Source of the DNA: Bacteroides intestinalis | Lineage (GTDB): Bacteria; Bacteroidota; Bacteroidia; Bacteroidales; Bacteroidaceae | Assembly (NCBI RefSeq): GCF_003464595.1 | Contig: NZ_QRZF01000019.1 | Location: 62,001-126,000, forward strand | Reading direction: 5' to 3' | DNA length: 64,000 nucleotides | Part shown: positions 55,209-64,000 of the stretch, piece by piece | Numbering within the stretch: the stretch's first letter is position 1 | Layout of the letters: each line of letters opens with the position of its first letter | Made by a program: the position numbers and the translations under genes | Notes under the pieces: generated by a model | What the model was told of the DNA's origin: nothing | The model's input: only the letters and a program-made list of their open reading frames with translations | Database searches by the model: none

Positions 55209-55772
55209 AATGTCTCACACATCATTCGTTAAACATATTAAATAATAACTCACTGTCTCCCTTCGCCATGTACAAGGCTTTCCCTTGCTCGGACTACTAC
55301 GGAGACTCTGTTGTCATATAGGATATTCAGGGGGCAAACCCCATAGCCTTTCGGCATTCCTACTTAGACAATCCCCATTTAGACATATAGTAACATAGCT
55401 CAATAGATTGTCGGATGCGATTTTCGTCCTTTTCCGCTTATTGCGGCTGTTCTGCAATCGGTTTTCGGCTCTCGTACTTGAGGTAGGAAAGTAGAAGTAT
55501 TGCAGCCCGACGTTTGTAACTATCTTCCGTCGGGGTTTACCAACTAACAACTCGGACTGTCGTTCAAACAGTATAGTCTTCATCCTCATATCTATCATTT
55601 CATTTAGACATTCAGTAGCAGCATGATAGTTAGCTGACTTATGCCGTTTCCAACATGCGACACTCCCCACCGCCTTTCGGCTAAGTGGATAAGTTGGCTA
55701 ATGACCGGCGTTGAAAACCCTTGCCGGGTAGGTTGCTAAGCCTACATTTACTATATGCCCTTATGGGCGCAG

Positions 55773-58700
55773 CACCTCGTGGTCGATTATCCCTCCGCCG
55801 AGCAGTTTGTCCATCCATATCGCGTCCTTCTGGCTGTCATACAGATTGTCTATCCCCAGCCCCTTGAGGTCGAGGTCGGGGAAATCCTGGTGCGTCCCGT
55901 CGTACTTCGGGCGCACGTAACAGTTGAAAGTACGGTTATAGAGGTCTGTCAGGCGGTCTTTGAAGTCGGACGACTGCTCGCGCAGCCATTCGGGGAAAGC
56001 ACCCCGGATCTCGTCTATCTTGCTGTTGGCGAGCTGTATGGCCTCCCCGTCACGCACTTTGACCTCCCGCCGTTCGCCGTCCACCCATTTGAGGACGGTC
56101 TTGGTGATGTCGGGCGAAGTGTTTTGCAGGGCGTGTTTCAAAAGGTGCAGGCCGTTGTACTTACGGGTCTGCGCGCTGACGGCATACTGCTCCGTGATCT
56201 TCACGTTCGTCGCTTCCGCCTTCACGCCGTACTCGTCCAGGTTGGAGGCGAAGGTGATCTTCACCTCCGTATCGAAGAGCGAGGAGGCGAAACGCTCGTA
56301 AACACCTTTTGGAATCCACCGTTCGCCCAGGTTGAAATCCAGGTCGTCGAAAGCGATGGGTTTGGGCGTCGCCTCGCGCAGAGCCTCCAGCGATTCCCGG
56401 GCCGGGGCGTGGTCGGGATTCTCCCGCAGGAACGCCTCGATCCGTTCGGCTTTCCCGATGACATTGCCGGCGATGAACTTGTCGGCCACCTCGTAGCCGT
56501 CCGTTTCCGGGTTGTAATAGATGCGTCCTTTCAGTTCCCCGAGTATTCCCTCCACGGTAGTTCCCGTGAGCGATGCCATGTAGCGAGGTTCCACCCGGCC
56601 GTACTTGTTCAGGCTGGCCACAAGGGCCTCCGAAGCGTCGTCGGCGTGCGTGATCTCATCGGGATTGAAGGCCACGGGACGCTCGAAGATGTCGGCTTTG
56701 CGTGCCTTGCCGTCGATGTAACGCTCCAGCGATAGAATCTCCGTCCCCCGCGCGTCCATCTTGATCAGGTCGAGGTTGCGTTTGTCATTGAGCCGTCCGA
56801 AGCGTTCGGTGAAATTGTCGTAAAGCCGGTTGAGCATCTCCCGCAGGGCGGGGTTCGCCGTCAGTGTTTCCGCCTCGTTGTTATAAAGGTGGTAATAGGC
56901 ATCGCGTATCTCGATATACATGGAGGCTTTCGTCCGTTGTGCAGGCGTGAGTTCCAGCGGGTGGAACATGGGTTGCAGGGATTCAATCCCCCGCAGGTAG
57001 CCGACCCGGTTTTGTCCGTCCGTGACGAATGTCCCCTCGCGGAAATAGGGGGCGACCTCACCCTCGAACGGGCGGGGTTTCATATCCGCCTCCCGTATCT
57101 GCGGCGTTTCTTTACCGGGTTCTTCCTCCTCCGGATTGTCCGACGTGTCGAACAGGCCGCCCGTTCTCGGCGTACCGGCGGCTTGTTTTCGTCTGTCTTT
57201 CGGGGCTTCCGTCGGGGGGCGTACCGCCTGCCGTTCCCGCTGTTCCGGGGTTTCCTGCTGCCGGGCGCTTTGTCGGCGCAGTTCCGCCCTCCGTTCCGGG
57301 GTAAGCGACATCATCATCTCGTAAAAGCCGTTGATCGGCGGGTTGTCCTCCCAGTTCAGGGAGGCATACAAGTCTTCGGGATCACGCTCCGGTGGCGTCG
57401 TTTTCGGCATTTCGCTCTTCTGTTCCTCCGGAGAGGAGGCCGGGGCGAATAACGAGGGTTGTCGGGGCGTCTTCCGCTTTGCTCCCCGGCGGCTGTTCCT
57501 TTTCTTGGATATACCGAGTTCTGCCTGCCGCCGCTCCTCGGCGCTGAAGCCGAACAGATCGTAGAGCGTCAGCAACGGTTCCTGCTGCACGTTTACCGGT
57601 TCGGCAGCCGCCGTTTCCACCGTGTCGAAAAGCGACCCGGCGAAGCCCTCCCGCGGTTTCGGTTCTGTTATTCCGCCCACGTGCTGCACGGGAGTATCCG
57701 CCATGCCGAAATCTTCGGGTTTCGGCGGGTGCTGCTCCCACAAGCGATTCTCTCGCTCCTTCGACCAGGCCCCGAAGTCGGCCAGATCCTCCCCGGTCGG
57801 TTCTCCGGCGGGTGTGGCGGCAGAATCCGGTAACGCTTGTCCGGGTTTGTTTTCGATTCGGGTAATCTCCCCGGTTTCGGTATCGACATGGTAGCCCTGC
57901 GCCGCCATTTCGGCGACGACACGGCGTTTTTCCTCCTCTTCCCGCTGCTGCTGAAGGTTACGGGCGTCGGCGATAATTTCCTTGACGATTTCTCCGGCAA
58001 GGCGGGGCTCGTGTCTTTCGGCACGCTGGCGTTCCGCCTGACGGGGACGGGACAACTCCCGCTCCGGTGTACCGGGTGTCTGTTCCGGAGCATGTTCCAG
58101 GCAATAACTCTCGTTGAAATGCCGGTTGAAATCCTCCGAGAGCATACGCCGCATCTCCCGGTCGATGCCGTCCACGCCCTCCGCGTGGGTGAACTCCATC
58201 GCCGGTTTGCCGTAGGGGTCTTTGCCTACTTTGGCCTCGGTATGGATCACTCTGTCGAACGACTGGAAAAGGTTGTTTATCTGGATGCCGTTCGACAGCT
58301 TGCGGGATTCGATGAAATCCTGCTGCCGTTCGGACAGTTCCCCCGTGGCGGCTTTCTTTTGCAGGATAACCAGGTCGCTGCCGACCTCCGTCCCCGCGTG
58401 TTCTGTAAAGAGGTTGTTCGGCAGCCGGATGGCCGATACGGGCTCGCAGCGGTTCATCAGCCACTCGCGCACGGGGCGTCCCTGCTCGGCGTTCAATACT
58501 CCCTGCGAGGTGATGAATGCCACCAGGCCGCCCTCGCGTACCATATCGACGGACTTCATGAAAAAATAGTTGTGCAGCGCCCGTGTGCCTTGCCGCCGCA
58601 CGGGGTCGGTATGGGTGGAGAAGAACGGGTCGAAGAGCGCCACATCCCCGAAAGGGATGTTGCTCACGGCCACGTCGTAGTAACCGGCGTATTTGGGTTC

Positions 58701-59225
58701 GATGCGCTCGAATCCCTGTACCCGCACCCGTTTTTCGGGGTGCAGGTGCTTCAGGATCAACCCCGTGGCGGGGTCTTTCTCGAAGCAGGTGATCTCCGCA
58801 TAGGGGTCGTGGAAATCCACGGCACTGACGAAAACCCCCGTTCCCGCGCTGGGGTCAAGAATACGTTTGGGGACGATCCGCGTGTCCCATATCGCCTCCA
58901 CGATGGCGTCTGCCACTTTCGGGGGCGTGTAAAAAGCCGTCAGGACGGAGTTCTTGATCCCGTCCATGTAGCGCTTGTATTCCCGTTCGTCGGGGGTGTT
59001 CGCCCTGATGACCTCGTGCAACTCGGCCACGAGCGTTGCCATGCCGTCCTTGTCCGGTTTCCCGGTGGGGTTTTCCAGCACTTCCTTGATGGCGCCGAAG
59101 CCGCTGTATGCGCCGAGTGTCCTTTCTTCTTCGGGAGTCGGCGCCCGCCGTTCCCTGTCGAGCGTGAAGGCCGTCTTCAGCGCGTCGATATTCTGGCGGA
59201 GGTGGGTTTTCTTATTGAATGCCAT
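55773..59225 (-). CDS. Methyltransferase/helicase, 5' exon (N6-adenine methylase part)
   Basis: First exon of the giant gene, 1151 residues up to the intron. The SAM-binding motif I is ILDPSAGTGVF (about 122-132) and the catalytic motif IV reads SNIPFGD (188-194), typical of N6-adenine methylases. An extended linker rich in P, E and R (about 400-690) follows, then a folded region ending WMDKLLGGGIIDHEV, which leads straight into Walker A in the second exon. If unspliced, translation stops after only three intron residues. The combined architecture resembles large methylase-helicase proteins of mobile elements and phage P1 DarB, which protect incoming DNA. It overlaps the upstream DUF1896 gene by 14 bases. 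Confidence 0.88.
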
Positions 59226-59661
59226 CTTCGAGAAGTATTTGGATGGTTCCCGTCAGTTCGGTATAGAACAGTTCGTAGTCGGGCGTATCGGCGAAGTCGT
59301 CCGTGAGGTCGTACTTCTCCAGCACCCCGCGGCAGAGGGGCAGCAGGCGTAGAGCCGCCTGCCGGGCGGTATCCTCGGGAATCTCCGCCTCGAATTCCCT
59401 CCAGAGGATGTTTACCAGCGTGTTGTAGGGTGAAAAGTGCAGTCCGCGGCAGAGTTCCTCGCGGGCAATTTCTTCGGCCTCGATGTGGTTGCAGCCCGAA
59501 CGGATCGCCTCGCTGTACGCTTGGGCGGCGCTGTCGGCCCGCTCGGCGATGAATTCACCTTCGGCGATGAGTTCCGGGTGGCTGTCCTTGAGGTAGGATA
59601 GTAACGAAAGTCCGTAATAGGACAATTCCCCCGTGGGGGTATGGTGTTGCTTGTCTGGCAT
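59212..59661 (-). CDS. DUF1896 family protein
   Basis: Protein of 149 residues, acidic and all-helical. The ATG at 59661 (MPDKQHHTPTGELSYYG) is chosen because the upstream extension would include the leader hairpin. SYLKDSHPELI, a repeated E/A-rich central helix and CRGLHFSPYNTLVNILWREF are family features. DUF1896 genes accompany topoisomerase and methylase genes in Bacteroidetes mobile elements; the function is unknown. The coding end overlaps the start of the methylase gene. Confidence 0.85.
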   Translation of the reverse strand: MPDKQHHTPTGELSYYGLSLLSYLKDSHPELIAEGEFIAERADSAAQAYSEAIRSGCNHIEAEEIAREELCRGLHFSPYNTLVNILWREFEAEIPEDTARQAALRLLPLCRGVLEKYDLTDDFADTPDYELFYTELTGTIQILLEDGIQ

Positions 59662-59754
59662 GATAAGAATTTTTAGTGGTCGTTGATAATCGGGGAAGAG
59701 AAAGGCGCCCCGGGTTCCCACCCGAAGCGCCGACCACTGAAAAAATCCTTATCA
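59661..59754 (-). promoter_or_regulatory. Long leader hairpin at the DUF1896 start
   Basis: 59661-59682 and 59731-59754 are near-complements (about 22 bp, one or two unpaired bases), and the interior holds a second GC-rich stem (GGCGCC/GGCGCT-type, 59704-59730). On the minus strand the 3' arm ends CTTATC directly before the ATG, so the ribosome-binding region would be buried in the stem. Confidence 0.75.
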
Positions 59755-59792
59755 AACAAGCGTATCTCGTTATGACAGGTCTTTTCCAGTGG

Positions 59793-59800
59793 CAAAGGTA
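59793..59800 (-). promoter_or_regulatory. -7 promoter element between topB and DUF1896
   Basis: TACCTTTG on the minus strand fits TAnnTTTG. It lies just after the topB stop and would give a ~126-base leader containing the hairpin. Confidence 0.5.
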
Positions 59801-59804
59801 ACGA

Positions 59805-61904
59805 TTATTTCCGTTTGTTCCTCTTTCCCTGCCTGGGAGTATCGCGCGGCTCGAAAACGAACGAGGTCTTGAACTGGTCATCGAGCGTGAGGGCCGCGTC
59901 GAACGTCCCGCCGCCGTTTTTGACGAATCCCCGGATCGTGCCGGTTTTGCCTTTGGTCAGCAGTTCCGCGAGCTGCTTGTCGGTCAGCTCCTTGCGGCCC
60001 ACGGTTCTCCATACGGTCAGGCCGCAATCGGGATTCTGACACTTGGCGAGTTTGGGATAGAACACCACGGGCCTGCCGCAACGCGGGCAGGCTGTGTCAC
60101 TCTCCGCGCCGTCGATTCTTGCTTCCAGCAGTTCTTTGGCGATTTGCGAGGTGAAGACCTCGATACCGCGATGGAACGTCGGGGCGTCCATCTCCCCGGT
60201 GGCGATCTTCGAGAGGGCCAGTTCCCAGCCGCCCGTCATGGCGACATCGGCAATCTTCTTGTCCCTGACCACGGCATACACGGCCAGTCCCTTGTCCGTG
60301 GGTACAAGCGACTTTTTCTCTCGCCTGACATACTCGCGGGCAAAGAGCGTTTCGATGATGGCGGCACGGGTGGCGGGCGTGCCGATGCCGGCATCCTTCA
60401 TCGCCTCGCGTTCGGCCTCGTCGGACAGTTCGCGTCCGGCGGTTTCCATCGCCGCCAGCAGGCTCGATTCCGTGTGAAGGGGGCGCGGCCGGGTCTGTTT
60501 CTGTTCCGTGCCGCATCCTTTGACGGGCAGCTCGTCGCCTTGCACGATGTCGGGAAGGAGGGTCATGTCCTCCTCTTTCTCTTCGACAGGTTCATTCAGG
60601 ACGGCCCGCCAGCCCGTCTCGACCATGATACTGCCGCGGGCCGTGAAATCATGTCCCGCGCTTTGCAGGGTAAGGAAAGTGTTTTCTTTCACGCAGGCCC
60701 CGGAAAAGGTTTCGAGCATCCGCCCCGCGACCATCTCATAGACGATGCGGTGGTCGGCATCCAGTTCGGAGGGGAGGTTCTCGGTGGGAAGCAGCGCGTG
60801 GTGGTCGGCGATCTTTTCGTTGTCCACGCTTCGGCGGGAGAGAGATGCGGTATCCATCCTGCCCGCGTATTCCGCGAAACGGGGATAGCGTGTCATGTTC
60901 CCGATGAGTGCCGGAATCTCCTCGGCCACATCTTCCGATATATAGCGTGAGCCGGTACGGGGATAAGTGATGAACTTCTTCTCGTAAAGCGACTGGGCGA
61001 TGTCGAGCGTTTTTTCTGCCGAAAAACCATACCGGCTGTTGGCCTCTTTTTGGAGTGTCGTCAGGTCGTACAAGAGAGGCGGCTGTTCCCTGGCCTCCTT
61101 GCGCTCCACGTTCACGACGCGTACCGTTCGGACGCCGATAACCTCGGCGCGGGCTGCTTCCGCCTTCTCCCTGCCGTCGAATTTCTCCGTGGAGAGGACG
61201 GTGAACTCCGTGCCCTCCTTTGCCGTGGAGAGCTTCAGCCGGAAATAGGTGGCGGGCTTGAACGCCTTGTTCTCCAGGTAACGGGAGCAGATGATCGCCA
61301 GCGTGGGGGTCTGCACCCGTCCGAGCGACCAGACGCCCCGCCCGGCAGCCACGGCAAGCGCTTGCGAGGCGTTGATACCGACGATCCAGTCGGCTTCGCT
61401 GCGGGCTTTGGCCGAGAGGTAAAGGTTGTCGTATTCGTTGCCGGGGCGGAGGTGTTGTAACCCCTCGCGGATGGCCCGGTCGGTCAGGCTGCTGATCCAT
61501 AACCGCACGAAAGGGGTGCGGCATTCCAGGTAAGAGTAGATGTAGCGGAAGATCAGCTCCCCTTCACGCCCCGCGTCGGTCGCGACGATGATGCGCTCGG
61601 CCATGCCGAACAATTCCCGGAGAATACCGAGCTGCTTCACGACACCCGGGTCGGCCTTATACTCTTTACCCTCCCGAACCTGCCGGGGCAGGAGGATGAA
61701 CGATGATGGCAGGATAGGCAGGTTTTCCCGGCGGAAACCCGCGATGCCGTACTGTTGGGGCATTGCCAGCCCGACCAGGTGGCCGAAGGCCCAGGTTACG
61801 GCGTAGCCGTTTCCCTCGATAAAACCGTCTTTACGGTTCGTGGCTCCCACGATGGCGGCGATCTCACGCGCCACCGAGGGCTTTTCTGCGATAATTACTT
61901 GCAT
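59805..61904 (-). CDS. topB: DNA topoisomerase III, mobile-element type
   Basis: Type IA topoisomerase of 699 residues. The TOPRIM start MQVIIAEKPSVAREIA and ATDAGREGELIFRY are intact. The catalytic tyrosine is Y314 in FITYPRTGSRYIS. A C-terminal zinc finger (CPRCGRPVVF...CQNPDCG) and a basic tail follow. Comparable enzymes in CTnDOT (Exc) sit in the excision module. It relaxes negatively supercoiled DNA and can resolve strands during excision or transfer. Confidence 0.96.
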   Translation of the reverse strand: MQVIIAEKPSVAREIAAIVGATNRKDGFIEGNGYAVTWAFGHLVGLAMPQQYGIAGFRRENLPILPSSFILLPRQVREGKEYKADPGVVKQLGILRELFGMAERIIVATDAGREGELIFRYIYSYLECRTPFVRLWISSLTDRAIREGLQHLRPGNEYDNLYLSAKARSEADWIVGINASQALAVAAGRGVWSLGRVQTPTLAIICSRYLENKAFKPATYFRLKLSTAKEGTEFTVLSTEKFDGREKAEAARAEVIGVRTVRVVNVERKEAREQPPLLYDLTTLQKEANSRYGFSAEKTLDIAQSLYEKKFITYPRTGSRYISEDVAEEIPALIGNMTRYPRFAEYAGRMDTASLSRRSVDNEKIADHHALLPTENLPSELDADHRIVYEMVAGRMLETFSGACVKENTFLTLQSAGHDFTARGSIMVETGWRAVLNEPVEEKEEDMTLLPDIVQGDELPVKGCGTEQKQTRPRPLHTESSLLAAMETAGRELSDEAEREAMKDAGIGTPATRAAIIETLFAREYVRREKKSLVPTDKGLAVYAVVRDKKIADVAMTGGWELALSKIATGEMDAPTFHRGIEVFTSQIAKELLEARIDGAESDTACPRCGRPVVFYPKLAKCQNPDCGLTVWRTVGRKELTDKQLAELLTKGKTGTIRGFVKNGGGTFDAALTLDDQFKTSFVFEPRDTPRQGKRNKRK

Positions 61905-61919
61905 GATGATTCGGATTTT

Positions 61920-62135
61920 TCAGTGGTTGTTTTCTTGTAGTTCTTCTTCTTTCTCTTTTTCCGGACGGGCGATCAGCCGGCGGTCGTAATAGACATGGTT
62001 GCCGTTCCCGTCGTAATACTGCCGTCCGTCGTCCGCCTCCTCCGGGGGGCTGCGTTTACCCGGCCGGAGGTACAAGGCGGCCAGCGCCGCGATCAGGAGC
62101 GGCATGGCTCCGGCCTGCATGTAGAACCATTTCAT
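61920..62135 (-). CDS. Small single-pass membrane protein
   Basis: Protein of 71 residues with one membrane helix (about 6-24, MQAGAMPLLIAALAALYL) and a charged cytosolic tail containing a DGNGNHVYYD segment and ending in glutamate-rich sequence. The start is three bases after the stop of the DUF3945 gene, and the stop is 15 bases before topB, so it is part of the operon. No family was recognised. Confidence 0.7.
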   Translation of the reverse strand: MKWFYMQAGAMPLLIAALAALYLRPGKRSPPEEADDGRQYYDGNGNHVYYDRRLIARPEKEKEEELQENNH

Positions 62136-62138
62136 ACG

Positions 62139-63596
62139 TTATACCTTGACACCTTTGGAGTTGCTCTTTTTGCTGCTGCGGTAATTTTTCTTCTGCGTCG
62201 GGGTGGCTTCCTGCTGTCCCTGCTTGAGCGGCTCTTTCACACCTTTGACCGCTTCGACGGTCTTGCCCTCGGAATTGACGGCGACCTGGGTACGGCTTTC
62301 AACGGCGGGTTTGACCTCCGCTCCCTGCCGTTTCGCACGGTCGGGATTCCAGCGGAAGAAGTCCATCTTGTTACGCTCGAAGTTGGGCTTGACCCAGGCG
62401 TTGAACGGCTCACCCTGCCCGTCCTTGACCATGCCCTTGATGTAGAAAGCCTTGACATCCGCCCGCTTGGAGGGATCATTCACCGCTTCCGTCCACTGGT
62501 CATAAGCCTCTTTGGGCACGGAGGCTTTGAGGATTGTCCGGTGAATCGTGAGCGTGGGCTGTCGTTCGGAGGCCGTAGTTTCCTGCCGTCCGTTTTTCTC
62601 GGCGGCCTTCTGACGGTAAATCTCCTTGTTCTCCTGGGCGTAGCGGTTGCGATCCAAACCGTCGTAGGTAAAGGAATAGTTACGTTCGGCCGCGTCGATT
62701 TGGATATAGGCATCCCGCTTATAACCCGCGCGGGTGGTATATCCTTCGAGCAACACCTTGCCGCCGCCGTAGAAATCCATCTGCTTGCCTTCCGAGAGGT
62801 CGGCCTCCTTGATGCGGGCACGTTTTTCGAGTAACGAAACGGGCATGGGTTCCAGCGTGTTCGTCCATTTGTCTATCGACACGTAGCAGGGCGTGAGCTT
62901 GCCCGGCTCCAGCTCCAGGTCGATCACTTTCCCGGCGTGGCGGGTGTTCATCAGGTTCGTTTTCGCCTCCTCGTCGAGCAGCACCCCGTGGAAGGGGGCG
63001 TCGAGGTCGGGCCGTTCCTGCCAGTAATGCGGCACGACGCGCAGCGAGCCGTCCGCCTGCTCTTCGAGCGACACGCGCCCTTTGGTGGAAACACGCATCC
63101 CGTTCTCCAGTTCGGGGTTCATCTCCACCAGCCCGTTGGATTTATGTCCGTAAGACATGGCTTTCAGGTGCGGCTCGATGTCCTCCATGCGGATACCTTT
63201 CTTCTCCATATCCGCCAGGTCTATCTTCGTGACGTCCAGCGGCTCGAACTGCCGCTGCTCCTGCGTCTGAAGCCGTTCGGAGGGGTCGATACGGTAATTT
63301 TCCAGAATCTCCGGGTCGAAGTCGATGCGGATAAGTTTGTTCAGGGCATTCTCCGTCATGACGAAGATACCCGTGTGGACGGGGTTCTGGGCCTGTTCCA
63401 TGAACTTTTTGAAGAAGGCTTCGAGGGCTGAATCCTGCGTGTTCACGTTCAGCAGGCTCGCCACATTCTGATCCGTGGGGTCGGCGGTCTGGATATTGCC
63501 GTCCCGATCCACGCCGGTAACGGCTTGCAGTCGTCCGTCGTCGGCATTCTGAACGAGCATGACTTGTTTAGCGTCGTTCTTTACGTTTTCGTCCAT
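62139..63596 (-). CDS. DUF3945/DUF4099 family mobile-element protein
   Basis: Protein of 485 residues. The N-terminal part (DVTKIDLADMEKKGIRMEDI, MSYGHKSNGLVEM) belongs to DUF4099, and the later repeats (PVSLLEKRARIKEADLSEGK and FNAWVKPNFERNKMDFFRWNPDRA) are DUF3945-like. The tail is strongly basic (KKNYRSSKKSNSKGVKV). It is cytosolic and the first gene of the minus-strand operon, with a TACTTTCG -7-like sequence about 43 bases upstream. A DNA-processing role is likely from the company it keeps, but the activity is unknown. Confidence 0.85.
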   Translation of the reverse strand: MDENVKNDAKQVMLVQNADDGRLQAVTGVDRDGNIQTADPTDQNVASLLNVNTQDSALEAFFKKFMEQAQNPVHTGIFVMTENALNKLIRIDFDPEILENYRIDPSERLQTQEQRQFEPLDVTKIDLADMEKKGIRMEDIEPHLKAMSYGHKSNGLVEMNPELENGMRVSTKGRVSLEEQADGSLRVVPHYWQERPDLDAPFHGVLLDEEAKTNLMNTRHAGKVIDLELEPGKLTPCYVSIDKWTNTLEPMPVSLLEKRARIKEADLSEGKQMDFYGGGKVLLEGYTTRAGYKRDAYIQIDAAERNYSFTYDGLDRNRYAQENKEIYRQKAAEKNGRQETTASERQPTLTIHRTILKASVPKEAYDQWTEAVNDPSKRADVKAFYIKGMVKDGQGEPFNAWVKPNFERNKMDFFRWNPDRAKRQGAEVKPAVESRTQVAVNSEGKTVEAVKGVKEPLKQGQQEATPTQKKNYRSSKKSNSKGVKV

Positions 63597-63908
63597 AATT
63601 ACGAGTGTTTTTAGTTAGCACCAATAGCGATGCGGGAACGAAAGTAAGGGGAACCGGCTGAACGTAAAAGAGTTGGAAAGGCTATGGAAGCATCGGGCAC
63701 AGAAGTGGCCGCTTGTGGCGCAGGGCAGAGGAAATCGGAGAAACGGAGTGCCGGGAAGGACGGATTTGGCAGAGGGTATTTTCGTGGCTCCTCACCTTAT
63801 TGTCAGGTAGTCGGGATCTATTGTTAAATGTCAATAAAGCGCATGGATAACCCGTGTTTTTTTATAAATTTGCGAAAACGGGTTTCAATATCCGACAAAA
63901 CGTGAGGC
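63597..63908. other. Noncoding gap between divergent element genes
   Basis: About 310 bases. It holds a minus-strand -7-like TACTTTCG (63639-63646) for DUF3945 and a + strand -7 box (63865-63872). Apart from short, weak TTATTG/CAATAA repeats near 63797-63838, no structured element was recognised. Confidence 0.5.
63865..63872 (+). promoter_or_regulatory. -7 promoter element for the right-edge gene
   Basis: TAAATTTG matches TAnnTTTG, about 37 bases before the ATG at 63909. Confidence 0.5.
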
Positions 63909-64000
63909 ATGGAAATATATACCCCAAAAACCAAGATCAAACTTTCTCCGGTGATAAGAAACGGGAGAGAATTTGTCGAAGTGACTTTCGGTAATGACAA
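63909..64000 (+). CDS. Start of a possible tyrosine recombinase (cut by window edge)
   Basis: Thirty codons are visible (starting MEIYTPKTKIKLSPVIRNGR). The pattern of basic strand, G-R-E-F-V-E-V-T-F and following N-D resembles the arm-binding start of Bacteroidetes tyrosine integrases, and the divergent position at an element operon fits. The fragment is too short to be sure, and no catalytic residue is visible. Confidence 0.4.
   Translation, partial: MEIYTPKTKIKLSPVIRNGREFVEVTFGND

Larger units (their letters stand above)
53291..55772 (-). mobile_element. Group II intron inserted in the methylase/helicase gene
   Basis: About 2482 bases on the minus strand. It contains a 5' RNA region (55209-55772), the maturase ORF in domain IV, and domains V and VI. 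The limits are set by where the host frame breaks and resumes: the host reads DHEV up to 55773 and GGGKT from 53290, and removal leaves the frame intact. A candidate EBS1 (TACCTC on the minus strand, near 55480-55485) can pair with the last exon bases GAGGTG. The first intron bases are CTGCG rather than the usual GUGYG, and the 3' end is not AY, so either end could be a base or a few off. Confidence 0.85.

Noticed and set aside
50642..59225. Methylase-helicase as a pseudogene broken by insertion
   Set aside because: The intron is apparently complete and its removal restores the frame exactly, so a functional product is expected after splicing.
55773..59306. Long reading frames antisense to the methylase gene, e.g. 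57837-59306
   Set aside because: They mirror GC-rich coding sequence on the opposite strand, have no family features and no promoter; the minus-strand protein has clear motifs.
1..64000. tRNA or rRNA genes
   Set aside because: No cloverleaf with CCA-end context or rRNA segment was recognised by eye; a covariance scan was not possible here.

Overview
The window is from a human-gut type Bacteroides chromosome; the species cannot be named from sequence alone. The signs are SusC/SusD pairs, a hybrid two-component sensor, serine-type sulfatases, RteC-type mobile-element regulation, many promoters of the Bacteroides sigma-ABfr type (-7 box TAnnTTTG) and almost no Shine-Dalgarno sites. No tRNA, rRNA or CRISPR array was recognised.

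1-34.5 kb is dominated by a chondroitin sulfate/hyaluronan (glycosaminoglycan) utilisation system. It includes two different PL8 lyases (one cut by the left edge), three serine-type sulfatases, a SusC/SusD outer-membrane importer, a hybrid two-component regulator, a GH88 unsaturated glucuronyl hydrolase and, divergent from the regulator, an APH-fold kinase that may phosphorylate released N-acetylhexosamine. The lyases cut chains to unsaturated disaccharides, SusCD imports them, the sulfatases and GH88 strip sulfate and uronate, and the hexosamine enters metabolism. Unrelated genes are interleaved: a tRNA-dihydrouridine synthase, a DNA/RNA nuclease, an LpxA-like acyltransferase, an RND efflux operon (MFP, RND pump, OMF), an Ig-like lipoprotein overlapping a DUF3108 gene, and a thioesterase.

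34.5-46.2 kb is core genome: cysS, an mnmA-type tRNA thiolase, a DUF3078 protein, a GH3-family adenylate-forming protein, a phosphofructokinase, the acpP-fabF-rnc operon, purN and pdxB. The noncoding gaps of the host part are rich in structured repeats. There are two arrays of five 22-bp palindromic units with different arm sequences, a set of hairpins sharing a GGCTGCGC loop core but having different low-complexity arms, and two long hairpins built from TACGGA-type words.

46.2-64 kb is a visibly more GC-rich integrated mobile element. It carries an AraC-type regulator, RteC, two small excisionase-like helix-turn-helix proteins and a DUF1016 (YhcG-type) nuclease on the + strand. A convergent minus-strand operon encodes DUF3945, a small membrane protein, topoisomerase III, DUF1896 and a giant N6-methyltransferase/helicase. 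That giant gene is interrupted exactly at its Walker A (P-loop) codons by a complete group II intron with its own maturase; removing the intron restores a 2033-residue frame. The element continues beyond the right edge, where a possible integrase begins. No relaxase or type IV secretion genes lie inside the window.
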